NCBI RefSeq assembly: GCF_900215335.1
Contig: NZ_OCMT01000004.1
Coordinates: forward strand, 186,001-250,000
Direction: 5' to 3'
Length of the DNA stretch: 64,000 bases
From: Pedobacter xixiisoli
GTDB lineage: Bacteria > Bacteroidota > Bacteroidia > Sphingobacteriales > Sphingobacteriaceae
Part shown: positions 33,902 to 42,739 of the stretch, in pieces
How the letters are laid out: every line of letters starts with the position of its first letter
Position numbering within the stretch: the stretch's first letter is position 1
The notes under the pieces: model-generated
Database searches by the model: none
Told to the model about the DNA's origin: nothing
Seen by the model: the letters and a program-made list of their open reading frames with translations, nothing else
Translations under genes and position numbers: made by a program

Positions 33902-35155
33902 ATGGGATTAAAAAGAGTAGTAGTTACTGGGTTGGGTGCGCTCACTCCAATTGGAAATACTGTTCCCGAGTTTTGGGAAGCATTAACAAATGGTGTGAGC
34001 GGCGCTGCGCCAATCAAAAGTTTTAATACTGAAAAATTCAAAACGAAATTCGCTTGCGAAGTAAAAAACTTTAATCCAGAAGATTTTTTGGATAAAAAAG
34101 AAGCTCGCAAACTGGATCCGTTTGTTCAATACGCACTAGTTGCCACTGAAGAGGCTGTTAAAGATGGAGGATATGATTTCTCTAAACTTGATACAAACCG
34201 GATTGGTGTAATTTGGGGCGCTGGAATTGGAGGTTTAAAAACTTTCTTAGACGAGGTTACAAACTTCGCCAAAGGAGATGGAACGCCTAGATACAATCCT
34301 TTCTTTATTCCGAAAATGATTATTGATATTGCCCCAGGGCATATCTCGATGAAGTATGGATTGCGTGGACCAAACTTTGCCACTGTTTCTGCTTGTGCAT
34401 CGTCAACCAATGCGATGATTGATGCATTTAACTATATTCGCTTAGGCACAGCCGATATTATTATCAGCGGTGGTTCTGAAGCGATTATAAACGAAGCTGG
34501 TATGGGTGGTTTCAATGCAATGCATGCTTTATCTACTCGTAACGATGACCCTGCAACCGCTTCTCGTCCATTTGATAAAGACCGTGATGGTTTTGTGGCC
34601 GGAGAAGGTGCTGGCACCATTATTTTAGAAGAATTAGAACACGCAAAAGCTCGTGGTGCTAAAATCTATGCTGAAATTGTTGGTGGCGGTATGAGTGCAG
34701 ATGCACATCACATCACAGCTCCACACCCAGAGGGATTGGGCGCTAAAATGGTAATGACAAAGGCGTTGCAAGACGCAGGCTTAGAAGCCAATCAAATCGA
34801 TTACATCAACGTACACGGTACTTCTACTCCACTTGGAGATATACAAGAAGCTAAAGCCATCGTAGATTTATTTGGAGAACATGCTTATAATTTAAACATC
34901 AGTTCTACAAAATCTATGACTGGACACTTACTAGGTGCGGCTGGTGCAGTTGAGGCTCTGGCAGCTATCTTGGCAATCAATAACGATACTGTACCGCCAA
35001 CAATTAACCATTTTACAGACGACCCAGAGATCGATCCTAAACTGAATTTTACTTTTAACAAAGCTCAAAAACGTACAGTTAGAGCTGCAATTAGTAATAC
35101 TTTTGGTTTTGGTGGACATAACGCTTCTGTAATTTTTAAGAAATACGAAGAATAA
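33902..35155 (+). CDS. fabF: Beta-ketoacyl-ACP synthase II
   Basis: 417 aa. The condensing triad is complete: Cys165 in VSACASSTNA, His305 in NVHGTSTP and His342 in TGHLLGAAG. It elongates acyl-ACP with malonyl-ACP. Cotranscribed with acpP upstream and probably rnc downstream. Confidence 0.98.
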   Translation: MGLKRVVVTGLGALTPIGNTVPEFWEALTNGVSGAAPIKSFNTEKFKTKFACEVKNFNPEDFLDKKEARKLDPFVQYALVATEEAVKDGGYDFSKLDTNRIGVIWGAGIGGLKTFLDEVTNFAKGDGTPRYNPFFIPKMIIDIAPGHISMKYGLRGPNFATVSACASSTNAMIDAFNYIRLGTADIIISGGSEAIINEAGMGGFNAMHALSTRNDDPATASRPFDKDRDGFVAGEGAGTIILEELEHAKARGAKIYAEIVGGGMSADAHHITAPHPEGLGAKMVMTKALQDAGLEANQIDYINVHGTSTPLGDIQEAKAIVDLFGEHAYNLNISSTKSMTGHLLGAAGAVEALAAILAINNDTVPPTINHFTDDPEIDPKLNFTFNKAQKRTVRAAISNTFGFGGHNASVIFKKYEE

Positions 35156-35237
35156 GCCAAAAAGCTTAGGGTTTAAGGCTATTGTGTCGTATATTTATAC
35201 GAATGCCCCTCTGTATTAAATTTTGTGAAGCTAGTTG

Positions 35238-35966
35238 ATGTCCTTGTTAAGCATTTATAAACTATATCTTTCGCCCAATAAGCAGTTTGTAAAAAAACTC
35301 AAAAACGTACTTGGCTTTGTGCCTGGTAACGTGGCGCTTTATAAAATGGCGTTTAGGCATCGCTCTGTAGCTAAAATTTTAAAAAATGGCAGCAGAAGCA
35401 GTAACGAAAGGCTAGAGTTTTTAGGTGATGCCATCTTAGGCTCTGTAGTTGCCGAGTTACTTTTCAAGAGCTATCCTTACAAAGAGGAAGGTTTTTTGAC
35501 AGAAATGCGTTCCAAAATTGTAAATAGAGCAAACCTTAATCAGCTTGCACGTAAAATGGGCTTTGATGAATTAATCATCTTCGACCAAAAGACGGTAAAC
35601 TTCCAATCTAAACATCATTCGATGTATGGTGATGCTTTCGAAGCGTTGATTGGTGCTATTTACTTAGATAAAGGTTACGATTTCACTAAAAACCTTATTC
35701 TAAAACGTATCATTAAGCCTTATGTAGATATTCATCACCTAGAAATTACGGAAACCAATTTCAAAAGCCGCTTAATTGAATGGTGCCAACGCCAAGGTAA
35801 AGAAGTTGCTTTTGACGTAGTGGAAAATGGTGAAGGAGAAAGTGCTAAATTATTTACCGTAAAAGTGATGATTGATAGTGAAAACTATGGCATTGGCAGA
35901 GATTACAATAAGAAAAATGCTGAAAAGTTAGCTGCTGAGAAAGCTTGCGAGGCTTTATCTATTTAA
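35238..35966 (+). CDS. rnc: Ribonuclease III
   Basis: 242 aa from ATG 35238; a TTG directly before it is also in frame. The RNase III signature ERLEFLGDAIL and second acidic set DAFEALIGAIYLD are present, followed by a C-terminal double-stranded RNA-binding domain (ETNFKSRLIEWCQRQGK, ending KNAEKLAAEKACEAL). It cleaves double-stranded RNA in rRNA processing and regulation. Confidence 0.96.
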   Translation: MSLLSIYKLYLSPNKQFVKKLKNVLGFVPGNVALYKMAFRHRSVAKILKNGSRSSNERLEFLGDAILGSVVAELLFKSYPYKEEGFLTEMRSKIVNRANLNQLARKMGFDELIIFDQKTVNFQSKHHSMYGDAFEALIGAIYLDKGYDFTKNLILKRIIKPYVDIHHLEITETNFKSRLIEWCQRQGKEVAFDVVENGEGESAKLFTVKVMIDSENYGIGRDYNKKNAEKLAAEKACEALSI

Positions 35967-36044
35967 TGCGATAATTGGTTGATTTGATAATGGGCTAATT
36001 GTTCTAAACAGTAAAAATGATCTACCCAGCACTCTTAACTTTTT

Positions 36045-36764
36045 CTACTTTTGACTTTTAACCTTAACAGTATCGCTATACTTCTTGTACGATTCGTTAA
36101 TCCATTTGATGCTATCGTAAACATTCCAATTTTTTGATTGCTCGTAAGTTGGCCTATAGTTTACCAAAAAATCTTCCAGTTCTTTTCCTGTTAAGCCTGT
36201 TTGCTGATTGATCGTTGTTTTGTTAAAAAGCTGATCTACTTGGCTATCCTGCATCTCTGTCTGGTACATTTTGTTAAAGCGCCTAGCCTGCTTTGGCGTT
36301 TTTCCAAAGAGTTCGTAAAAGAAAGTTAAGGGAGACCCAAGTAAAGACAAAATGGGCGGTTTCCCTCCATAAAAAGAGCCTTTATTTCGATAATCTTTTT
36401 TAATCTCGTCTAGAGCCTGTTTTTTAGTTTGTCCAGTTACCGTTACCTCGTTTAATGTAGTTCCCTTGTTCAGGTAAAGTACCAAATCTTTATTGTTTCT
36501 AACTACGAACTCTAAGTCGCTAAAATTTCTTTTAGTAATGAGCAAAGTATCTCCTATATTGGCTTTAATAGTGAAAAGACCTATATCGTTACTACCTGTA
36601 GCAAAACCCGATTGTTTATTTTTAATTTCAGCTAAAGCAATCCTATTTTTTGATGCATACTCGAAAAGAACACCAGTAAGCGTGAAATTTTGTTGAGCGA
36701 ACGCTGTGTTGACAGCGAATAGCACAACAACTAAAGAAAATATCAGACTTGCCTTTGTATACAT
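36045..36764 (-). CDS. Secreted protein with carboxypeptidase-like regulatory domain
   Basis: 239 aa. Signal peptide ends NTAFAQQ. Residues 25-110 form a CarboxypepD_reg-like beta-sandwich (FTLTGVLFEYASKNRIALAEI), ending with TTLNEVTVTGQ, a stretch like a TonB-box linker although no barrel follows. The rest is helical and charged. Function unknown; frequent free-standing type in Bacteroidetes. Confidence 0.75.
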   Translation of the reverse strand: MYTKASLIFSLVVVLFAVNTAFAQQNFTLTGVLFEYASKNRIALAEIKNKQSGFATGSNDIGLFTIKANIGDTLLITKRNFSDLEFVVRNNKDLVLYLNKGTTLNEVTVTGQTKKQALDEIKKDYRNKGSFYGGKPPILSLLGSPLTFFYELFGKTPKQARRFNKMYQTEMQDSQVDQLFNKTTINQQTGLTGKELEDFLVNYRPTYEQSKNWNVYDSIKWINESYKKYSDTVKVKSQK

Positions 36765-36834
36765 TGCGGCGTAATTTTATAATTTGTAAACTTAACAAAT
36801 GTTTTGCTTGCACTAAGTTAAAAAAGGTTAATTC

Positions 36835-37599
36835 ATGAGAAAAGCATTATCAATTGTATATCTTCTTTATGCAGCCATCATCTTCATCACACTGATGTTT
36901 GCCGCATTACCTTTTGTGCTGATTTTCTCTGCAATGTTACCTATAGATACTGGTAAGCGATTTATTTTAACCGTACTAAGAACTTGGGCCTGGCTTTTTA
37001 GTTTATTCAGTTTCTTTTGGATAACTACAAAAAATAAAGCAAGCATCAATCGCTCCAAATCTCATATCTACGTAGGTAATCATGGCTCATACTTAGATGC
37101 AATAGCTGTTTGCTTAAGCATTCCCCAATATTTTAGTGCATTGGGCAAAGTAGAAATGACCAAAGTCCCTGTATTTGGTTTAATTTACAAACGTATTGTG
37201 GTAATGATAGACCGTAGCAGTAAAGAAAGCAGGGAACAATCTGTAACGCAACTGAAAAAAGACATCGCCAATGGGCAATCGATATTGATTTTTGCGGAAG
37301 GTACGATGAACCAAACCGAAAAACCCTTGGCCTATTTTTACGACGGCGCTTTTCGCATTGCGATAGAAACCCAAACGCCAATTATTCCTTTTGTGATGAT
37401 TAACAACCGTAAATTGTTGCCAAGGAAAAACCCATTGAAGGTAAGGCCAGGCTTAATTACCACTATTTTTTTGCCAGAAGTTAGTGTGGTTGGTTTAACG
37501 ATGGATGATGTTCCTACCTTGAAGAAGAAAGTTTATGATTTGATGGAAGAAGCAATAAGAAGCCCCTCTCTGCCTTCGGCATCTCTCCCCAAAGGGTAG
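36835..37599 (+). CDS. plsC: 1-acyl-sn-glycerol-3-phosphate acyltransferase
   Basis: 254 aa. Two N-terminal hydrophobic segments anchor it in the inner membrane. The acyltransferase motifs are NHGSYLDA (HX4D), later FAEGTMNQ and IIPFVMIN. It makes phosphatidic acid from lysophosphatidic acid. The final dozen residues (RSPSLPSASLPKG) are encoded by a dispersed repeat running into the gene and are probably not functional. Confidence 0.88.
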   Translation: MRKALSIVYLLYAAIIFITLMFAALPFVLIFSAMLPIDTGKRFILTVLRTWAWLFSLFSFFWITTKNKASINRSKSHIYVGNHGSYLDAIAVCLSIPQYFSALGKVEMTKVPVFGLIYKRIVVMIDRSSKESREQSVTQLKKDIANGQSILIFAEGTMNQTEKPLAYFYDGAFRIAIETQTPIIPFVMINNRKLLPRKNPLKVRPGLITTIFLPEVSVVGLTMDDVPTLKKKVYDLMEEAIRSPSLPSASLPKG

Positions 37600-37603
37600 A
37601 GAA
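37561..37603. repeat. Palindromic repeat overlapping plsC 3' end
   Basis: Two small inverted repeats, TGCC/GGCA at 37571-37581 and a TCTCTCCC/GGGTAGAGA type at 37582-37602. Similar CT-rich palindromes are scattered in Bacteroidetes genomes; here it supplies the end of plsC. Confidence 0.5.
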
Positions 37604-37674
37604 AGGCTCATAGCAGGTAACTGCACAAGTTTTAGTTAGATAAACCTGATGGTAGCGGTTATACTTTTTTGTTG

Positions 37675-37758
37675 CGTCATTTCGAAGGAGGCACAACTGA
37701 GAAATCTATTCTTAGATGCTTTTAACTTCGAGATTTCTCACATGCGTTCGAAATGACG
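37675..37758. repeat. 84-bp palindromic dispersed element
   Basis: Outer arms CGTCATTTCGAA / TTCGAAATGACG and inner arms TGAGAAATCT / AGATTTCTCA. This two-tier palindrome is a recognisable dispersed intergenic repeat of Bacteroidetes and would fold into one long hairpin. Confidence 0.7.
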
Positions 37759-37890
37759 GTAAGCTGCTCAAAAAAGATAATAGCGTACAGCAGGATTGAT
37801 GTTACCGAAGAACCAATGGCATTGTTTTTCTAAAATGATAGCTATAATCAAAACCTTAAGCCTTAACCTTTCAGCTAAAATCCTTTTTAC

Positions 37891-37898
37891 TATCTTTG
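37891..37898 (+). promoter_or_regulatory. -7 motif TATCTTTG before yicC
   Basis: Matches TAnnTTTG and ends three bases before ATG 37902, so the transcript would be leaderless or start nearly at the ATG. Confidence 0.45.
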
Positions 37899-37901
37899 CA
37901 C

Positions 37902-38777
37902 ATGATAAAATCAATGACCGGCTTTGGCTTGGCTTCTACAGATCACGGAAGTGTGAAGTTTTCTGTAGAGATAAAATCTTTAAACTCGAAATTTCTTGAG
38001 TTAGGTTTAAAAATTCCTAGAGCGTTTTCTGACAAAGAACTTTACTTACGTAACCTTTGTAACAAGGCTATTGAGCGTGGTAAAGTAAGCATGGCAATTA
38101 CGGTTGAACGTAGTGAAGAATCTCAGAAAGGCGCTTCGATTAACGAAACCCTGCTAAAGAAATACTACACGCAGTTAGTTGAAGTCAACAAAAGTTTAGG
38201 CGCTGATATTTCGAACTTATTGCCATCGGTACTTAATTTACCAGAGGTGATTACCTACACCGAAGAAGAGGCCAGCGAAAGTGAATGGGAGGTTTTAGAG
38301 GCTACCTTCCAAAAGGCATTGAGTAATTTCGGGCAATTTAGAGAAGATGAAGGAAAGGTATTAAAAACTGATTTGGAACTTCGCATTAAAAATATTCTAA
38401 GCTTTTTTGCAGAGGTAGAAACGTTGGCTCCACAGAGAATTCCGCACATCAAAACTCGTTTAACCCAGTTTTTGGAAGATACGGTAGGAAAAGTCAATTA
38501 TGACCAGAATCGCTTTGAGCAAGAACTGATTTACTACATTGATAAATTAGATATTACCGAGGAGCAAACTCGTTTAAAAAGTCACTGCGACTACTTTGTT
38601 GCTACTTTAAAGGACAAAGATGCCAATGGCAAAAAACTTGGTTTTATTTCTCAAGAAATTGGAAGAGAAATTAATACCATGGGTGCTAAAGCTAACGATG
38701 CGCAAATACAGCAATTGGTAGTGGGCATGAAAGAAGAACTAGAAAAAATTAAAGAACAATTATTAAATGTATTATAG
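37902..38777 (+). CDS. yicC: YicC family endoribonuclease
   Basis: 291 aa from ATG 37902 (MIKSMTGFG is the family's usual start; two codons are open upstream). The YicC N-terminal domain and DUF1732 C-terminal domain (KKLGFISQEIGREINTMGAKAN) are intact. YicC enzymes cleave RNA and influence sRNA decay. Followed by gmk, a common pairing. Confidence 0.92.
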   Translation: MIKSMTGFGLASTDHGSVKFSVEIKSLNSKFLELGLKIPRAFSDKELYLRNLCNKAIERGKVSMAITVERSEESQKGASINETLLKKYYTQLVEVNKSLGADISNLLPSVLNLPEVITYTEEEASESEWEVLEATFQKALSNFGQFREDEGKVLKTDLELRIKNILSFFAEVETLAPQRIPHIKTRLTQFLEDTVGKVNYDQNRFEQELIYYIDKLDITEEQTRLKSHCDYFVATLKDKDANGKKLGFISQEIGREINTMGAKANDAQIQQLVVGMKEELEKIKEQLLNVL

Positions 38778-38845
38778 AAGCTTAAAGCTTTAAGCTCAAA
38801 GATTAAAACTTTGGACTTTTCGCTTTAGTCTTTGGTCTCAAAAAC

Positions 38846-39412
38846 ATGAAACAAGGCAAACTCATTATATTTTCTGCTCCATCGGGCGCTGGTAAAACTA
38901 CCATTGTAAAGCATCTGTTGAGCAAATTTGACAATCTTAGCTTCTCTATTTCTGCAACAACTAGAGAGTTGAGGGGCGATGAAACTAACGAAAAGGATTA
39001 TTATTTTATCAGCAAAGAAGAGTTTTTACATAAAGTAGCACACCAAGAGTTTGTTGAATTTGAAGAAGTTTACACTGGTACATTTTATGGTACTTTACGT
39101 TCGGAAATTGAGAGAATTTGGGAAGGTGGCAAACATGTAATTTTTGATATTGACGTAGAAGGTGGACTTCGCTTGAAACGTAAGTTTGAAGATGATGCAT
39201 TAGCTATTTTCGTTCAGCCGCCATCTTTAGAAGTGCTAAAAGAACGTTTGGCAGGCAGAGGTACAGATAGCGAAGAAAAACTACAAGAGCGCTATGCTAA
39301 AGCTGAAAAAGAGTTGGCTTACGCTGATAAATTTGATGTTATCCTAAAGAATTTTGATTTGGAAACTGCTTGTGCCGAGGCAGAGCAGCTGGTGGGGAAT
39401 TTCTTGAAATAG
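38846..39412 (+). CDS. gmk: Guanylate kinase
   Basis: 188 aa. P-loop SAPSGAGKTT at 10-19, then SISATTRELRGDE and DYYFIS with GMP-binding residues. It phosphorylates GMP to GDP. Co-directional with yicC upstream and nadD downstream. Confidence 0.97.
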   Translation: MKQGKLIIFSAPSGAGKTTIVKHLLSKFDNLSFSISATTRELRGDETNEKDYYFISKEEFLHKVAHQEFVEFEEVYTGTFYGTLRSEIERIWEGGKHVIFDIDVEGGLRLKRKFEDDALAIFVQPPSLEVLKERLAGRGTDSEEKLQERYAKAEKELAYADKFDVILKNFDLETACAEAEQLVGNFLK

Positions 39413-39487
39413 TTAACAGTTCTCAATTAGCAGTTTTCAATTGCTTAAAAAGCCCATACGGTTTTCCATCGACCTTAATAGAAACAA

Positions 39488-39856
39488 ATGAGCGATTTTA
39501 ATGATTTATTGGCTTACAAGAGGTCGTTTGATTTGGCAATGCAAATTTTCGAAATCACTAAAGCCTTTCCAAAAGAGGAAATGTACTCTTTAACCGATCA
39601 AATTAGGCGTTCTTCTCGTTCAACTAATATTTGTATTGTAGAGGCCTATAGAAAACGTAGGTATCCAGCTAATTTTGTCAGCAAACTATCTGATAGTGAT
39701 ATGGAGAATAGTGAAACAAAAGGCTGGCTCAAATTCGCCTTAGAATGCAAGTATTTAGCTGAGAAAGATTTTAATGATTTGATTAGTCTGAGCGACGAAG
39801 TTGGCAAACTGTTGAACCACATGATGAACAACCCTGAAAAATACGGAGCTAAGTAA
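39488..39856 (+). CDS. Four-helix bundle (S23-type) protein
   Basis: 122 aa, all helical, of the family also found as an insert in 23S rRNA genes (LLAYKRSFDLAMQIFEITKAFP; LTDQIRRSSRSTNICIVEAYR). Function unknown. It sits between gmk and nadD, 4 bp before nadD, where most relatives have nothing, and behaves like a dispersed gene. Confidence 0.85.
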   Translation: MSDFNDLLAYKRSFDLAMQIFEITKAFPKEEMYSLTDQIRRSSRSTNICIVEAYRKRRYPANFVSKLSDSDMENSETKGWLKFALECKYLAEKDFNDLISLSDEVGKLLNHMMNNPEKYGAK

Positions 39857-39860
39857 TTGT

Positions 39861-40466
39861 ATGCAACACGAACTGAAAACTGAAAACCGAAAACTGATCA
39901 CTGGTCTCTTCTTCGGTTCCTTCAATCCCATCCACATTGGGCACTTGGTAATAGCTAACTACATGGCCACCTACACTGATTTGAGTGACGTGTGGTTCGT
40001 GGTATCTCCTCACAATCCGTTAAAGCAAAAAAGCGGATTGGCAGACATGTACGACCGCTTGGAAATGGCTCGCTTAGCTACCGAGCATGCGCCACATCTC
40101 AAAGTTAGCGACATCGAATTCAAATTGCCGCAACCTTCTTACACCATTGATACACTAACTCACTTGAAAGAAAAATATCCAGATAAGGAATTTGCTCTGA
40201 TTATGGGGGCAGATAACTTGGCTTCTTTTAAAAAATGGAAGAACTACGAGCTTCTACTCGAGAATCACAAGCTATTTGTTTATCCAAGACCAGGAATTGA
40301 TTTAAGTGAATGGGAAAGTCACCGTTCAGTAGTGATTACAGAAACACCTCAAATGGATATTTCTTCGACGTTTATCCGCGATGCGATTAAGCAAGAAAAA
40401 AGCATCCAGTTTTTAGTGCCGGATGCTGTAATTGATTTTATGGATAAGAAGAGTCTTTATAAATAA
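39861..40466 (+). CDS. nadD: Nicotinate-nucleotide adenylyltransferase
   Basis: 201 aa. Nucleotidyltransferase signature GSFNPIHIGH and ISSTFIRDAI near the C-terminus, with MGADNLASFKKW typical of NadD. It adenylates nicotinate mononucleotide in NAD synthesis. The N-terminal extension HELKTENRKLI before the first strand is unusual and may be translated repeat-like sequence; the start is uncertain by a few residues. Confidence 0.92.
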   Translation: MQHELKTENRKLITGLFFGSFNPIHIGHLVIANYMATYTDLSDVWFVVSPHNPLKQKSGLADMYDRLEMARLATEHAPHLKVSDIEFKLPQPSYTIDTLTHLKEKYPDKEFALIMGADNLASFKKWKNYELLLENHKLFVYPRPGIDLSEWESHRSVVITETPQMDISSTFIRDAIKQEKSIQFLVPDAVIDFMDKKSLYK

Positions 40467-40524
40467 TTACGATTTTAGAGTTACGAATTACGATTGGGCT
40501 AGATGTATAAATCTAAAATCGTAA
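40467..40524. terminator. Inverted repeat between convergent nadD and glnS
   Basis: 13-bp arms TTACGATTTTAGA / TCTAAAATCGTAA around about 30 bp that hold further TTACGA-type repeats. Position between convergent genes suggests a bidirectional terminator. Confidence 0.55.
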
Positions 40525-40544
40525 CTCGTCATTCGTAACTTGCC

Positions 40545-42194
40545 TTATCCTTTCCAGCCGTCTTTTAACGAAACCACTCGGTTAAACACCAAATGGTCTG
40601 CTGTCGAATCTTTATCTAAACAGAAATACCCCTTACGGATAAATTGATATCCTGTTCCTAAAGTTGCGTCGGCTAGCGCAGGTTCGATATAAACGTTGCT
40701 CAACACCTCTTTACTGTTCGGATTTAGATAATCTTTAAAGTCACCTTCTTCCGCATCTGGAGAAACCACACTGAACAAGCGATCGTATAATCTCACCTCT
40801 GCAGTTTTAGCATGTTTGGTGCTCACCCAGTGGATGGTTCCTTTTACGGAAAGCCCACTGGTATCGTTGCCACTTTTTGAATCAGGGAAATAGGTACAGT
40901 GAATTTCAGTTACGTTTCCATCGGCATCCTTCACGAAGTTTTCACACTTCACAATGTATGCAAACTTTAAACGCACCATTGAACCTGGCGCCAAACGGAA
41001 CCATTTTTTAGCGGGTTCTTCCATAAAGTCTTCGCGTTCTATCCAAAGTTCTTTACTGAAAGGAATTTCTCTAGTACCACCTTTATCTTCTGCTTCTGGG
41101 TTGTTTTCTCCAATTAGAATTTCTCCATCACCTTCGTAATTAGTAATTACCAATTTGATTGGGTCTAGCACCGCCATTGCTCTGGTTGCTTTCTTGTTTA
41201 AATCCTCACGGATACAGAACTCTAATAGGCTCAGTTCAATTAAGTTCTCTCTTTTGGCAATACCAATACGTTCACAAAACTCTTTGATACTTTCTGGAGT
41301 GTAACCTCTTCTTCTCAAACCACTAATTGTAGGCATGCGTGGATCATCCCAACCAGAAACTAAACCTTCGTTAACTAATTGCAGCAATTTACGCTTACTC
41401 ATTACCGTGTAGGTAAGATTTAAACGTGCAAATTCATATTGTTTAGAAGGAAAAATACCCAATTGTGCGATGAACCAATCGTACAATTCTCTGTGCGAAA
41501 CATATTCTAAAGTACAGATAGAGTGCGTGATGTTTTCAATACTATCGCTTTGTCCGTGGGCAAAATCATACATCGGGTAAATGCACCAAGCATCTCCAGT
41601 ACGGTGATGATGCGCATGTTTGATGCGATAAATGATTGGGTCACGCATCAACATATTAGTGCTGGCCATATCAATTTTAGCTCTTAAAATACAAGCGCCA
41701 TCCTCAAATTCGCCAGCTTTCATTTTGGCAAAAAGTTCCAAATTTTCTGCTATACTTCTATCTCTGTATTGATTTGGCGTTCCTGGTTCGGTAGGCGTTC
41801 CTTTTTGAGCAGCAATTTCTTCTGCCGTACTCTCATCTACATAAGCTAATCCTTTTTCAATCAACTGCACAGCAAAACCATGCAACTGATCGAAATAATC
41901 AGAAGCGTACAATTCGTTTTTCCACTGGAAACCTAACCATTGGATATCTTCCTGCTGGCTGTTTACGTACTCTGTTTTTTCAGTAACCGGGTTAGTATCA
42001 TCAAACCTTAGATTGGTGTAACCTCCGTATTTCTGAGTCAATCCGAAGTTTAAGCAAATTGCCTTAGCATGGCCAATATGCAAATAACCATTTGGTTCTG
42101 GCGGAAAACGTGTGACCAATGTTTCGTACTTTCCACTTTTTAAATCATTCTCTATAATTTCTTCTATAAAGTTTAATGATTTTTCCTCGCTCAT
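40545..42194 (-). CDS. glnS: Glutaminyl-tRNA synthetase
   Basis: 549 aa from ATG 42194 (MSEEKSLNF); eight upstream codons are open. Class I motifs: PPEPNGYLHIGHAKA (HIGH at 39-42) and VMSKRKL for KMSKS. GlnRS-specific TNLRFDDTNP and C-terminal anticodon-binding beta barrels are intact. Charges tRNA-Gln directly. Confidence 0.96.
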   Translation of the reverse strand: MSEEKSLNFIEEIIENDLKSGKYETLVTRFPPEPNGYLHIGHAKAICLNFGLTQKYGGYTNLRFDDTNPVTEKTEYVNSQQEDIQWLGFQWKNELYASDYFDQLHGFAVQLIEKGLAYVDESTAEEIAAQKGTPTEPGTPNQYRDRSIAENLELFAKMKAGEFEDGACILRAKIDMASTNMLMRDPIIYRIKHAHHHRTGDAWCIYPMYDFAHGQSDSIENITHSICTLEYVSHRELYDWFIAQLGIFPSKQYEFARLNLTYTVMSKRKLLQLVNEGLVSGWDDPRMPTISGLRRRGYTPESIKEFCERIGIAKRENLIELSLLEFCIREDLNKKATRAMAVLDPIKLVITNYEGDGEILIGENNPEAEDKGGTREIPFSKELWIEREDFMEEPAKKWFRLAPGSMVRLKFAYIVKCENFVKDADGNVTEIHCTYFPDSKSGNDTSGLSVKGTIHWVSTKHAKTAEVRLYDRLFSVVSPDAEEGDFKDYLNPNSKEVLSNVYIEPALADATLGTGYQFIRKGYFCLDKDSTADHLVFNRVVSLKDGWKG

Positions 42195-42237
42195 ATAATT
42201 GTAATGTTTAAAGCTCAAAGTTAACCAAATTTGGTAC

Positions 42238-42270
42238 AGACCTGCAAGGTTTTAAAAACCTTACAGGTCT
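42238..42270. repeat. Palindromic dispersed repeat or terminator
   Basis: AGACCTG-AAGGTTTT / AAAACCTT-CAGGTCT, followed by six Ts on the plus strand. It lies between divergent genes, so it ends no annotated transcript; the sequence resembles a Bacteroidetes dispersed palindrome. Confidence 0.6.
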
Positions 42271-42314
42271 TTTTTGTATTTTACCTACATTTACATTTAT
42301 CAAGTACACCAGAT

Positions 42315-42734
42315 ATGAACAAAACTTTAAATAGACCCATTAGGGTTCTTGTAGCTAAAGTAGGCTTAGATGGTCACGATAGGGGTGCGAAAGTTATTGC
42401 CACCTCTCTACGTGATGCTGGAATGGAGGTGATTTATACCGGTTTAAGGCAAACACCAGAAATGGTTGTAAATACGGCCTTGCAAGAGGATGTAGACGCC
42501 ATAGGAATCTCTATTTTATCTGGAGCTCACATGACTGTATTTCCAAAAGTTATTGACATGATGAATCAAAAAGGGCTTACAGATGTTTTAGTTACTGGTG
42601 GCGGAATTATTCCTGAAGCAGACATGAAAAAACTGCAGGGAATTGGTGTTGGCGAGCTTTTCCCTCCAGGCACAACCATGAAAGACATTGTAACTTATAT
42701 CGAAAACTGGGTGGTAGAACACCGAAATTTTTAA
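42315..42734 (+). CDS. Cobalamin-binding domain protein, methylmalonyl-CoA mutase C-terminal type
   Basis: 139 aa from ATG 42315; the upstream-open extension is not protein-like. VGLDGHDRGAKVI gives the B12-ligand His21 in DxHxxG, followed by the Rossmann-like B12 fold (ILSGAHMTVFPKVIDMM, VTGGGIIPEAD, LFPPGTTMKDIV). It is a free-standing cobalamin-binding subunit as seen in Bacteroidetes; its mutase partner is not here. 5 bp before the enoyl-CoA hydratase. Confidence 0.9.
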   Translation: MNKTLNRPIRVLVAKVGLDGHDRGAKVIATSLRDAGMEVIYTGLRQTPEMVVNTALQEDVDAIGISILSGAHMTVFPKVIDMMNQKGLTDVLVTGGGIIPEADMKKLQGIGVGELFPPGTTMKDIVTYIENWVVEHRNF

Positions 42735-42739
42735 CCGTT

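Larger units (their letters stand above)
37600..37901. other. Intergenic region between plsC and yicC
   Basis: About 300 bp with no gene; it holds a palindromic element (37675-37758) and the yicC promoter. Confidence 0.6.
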
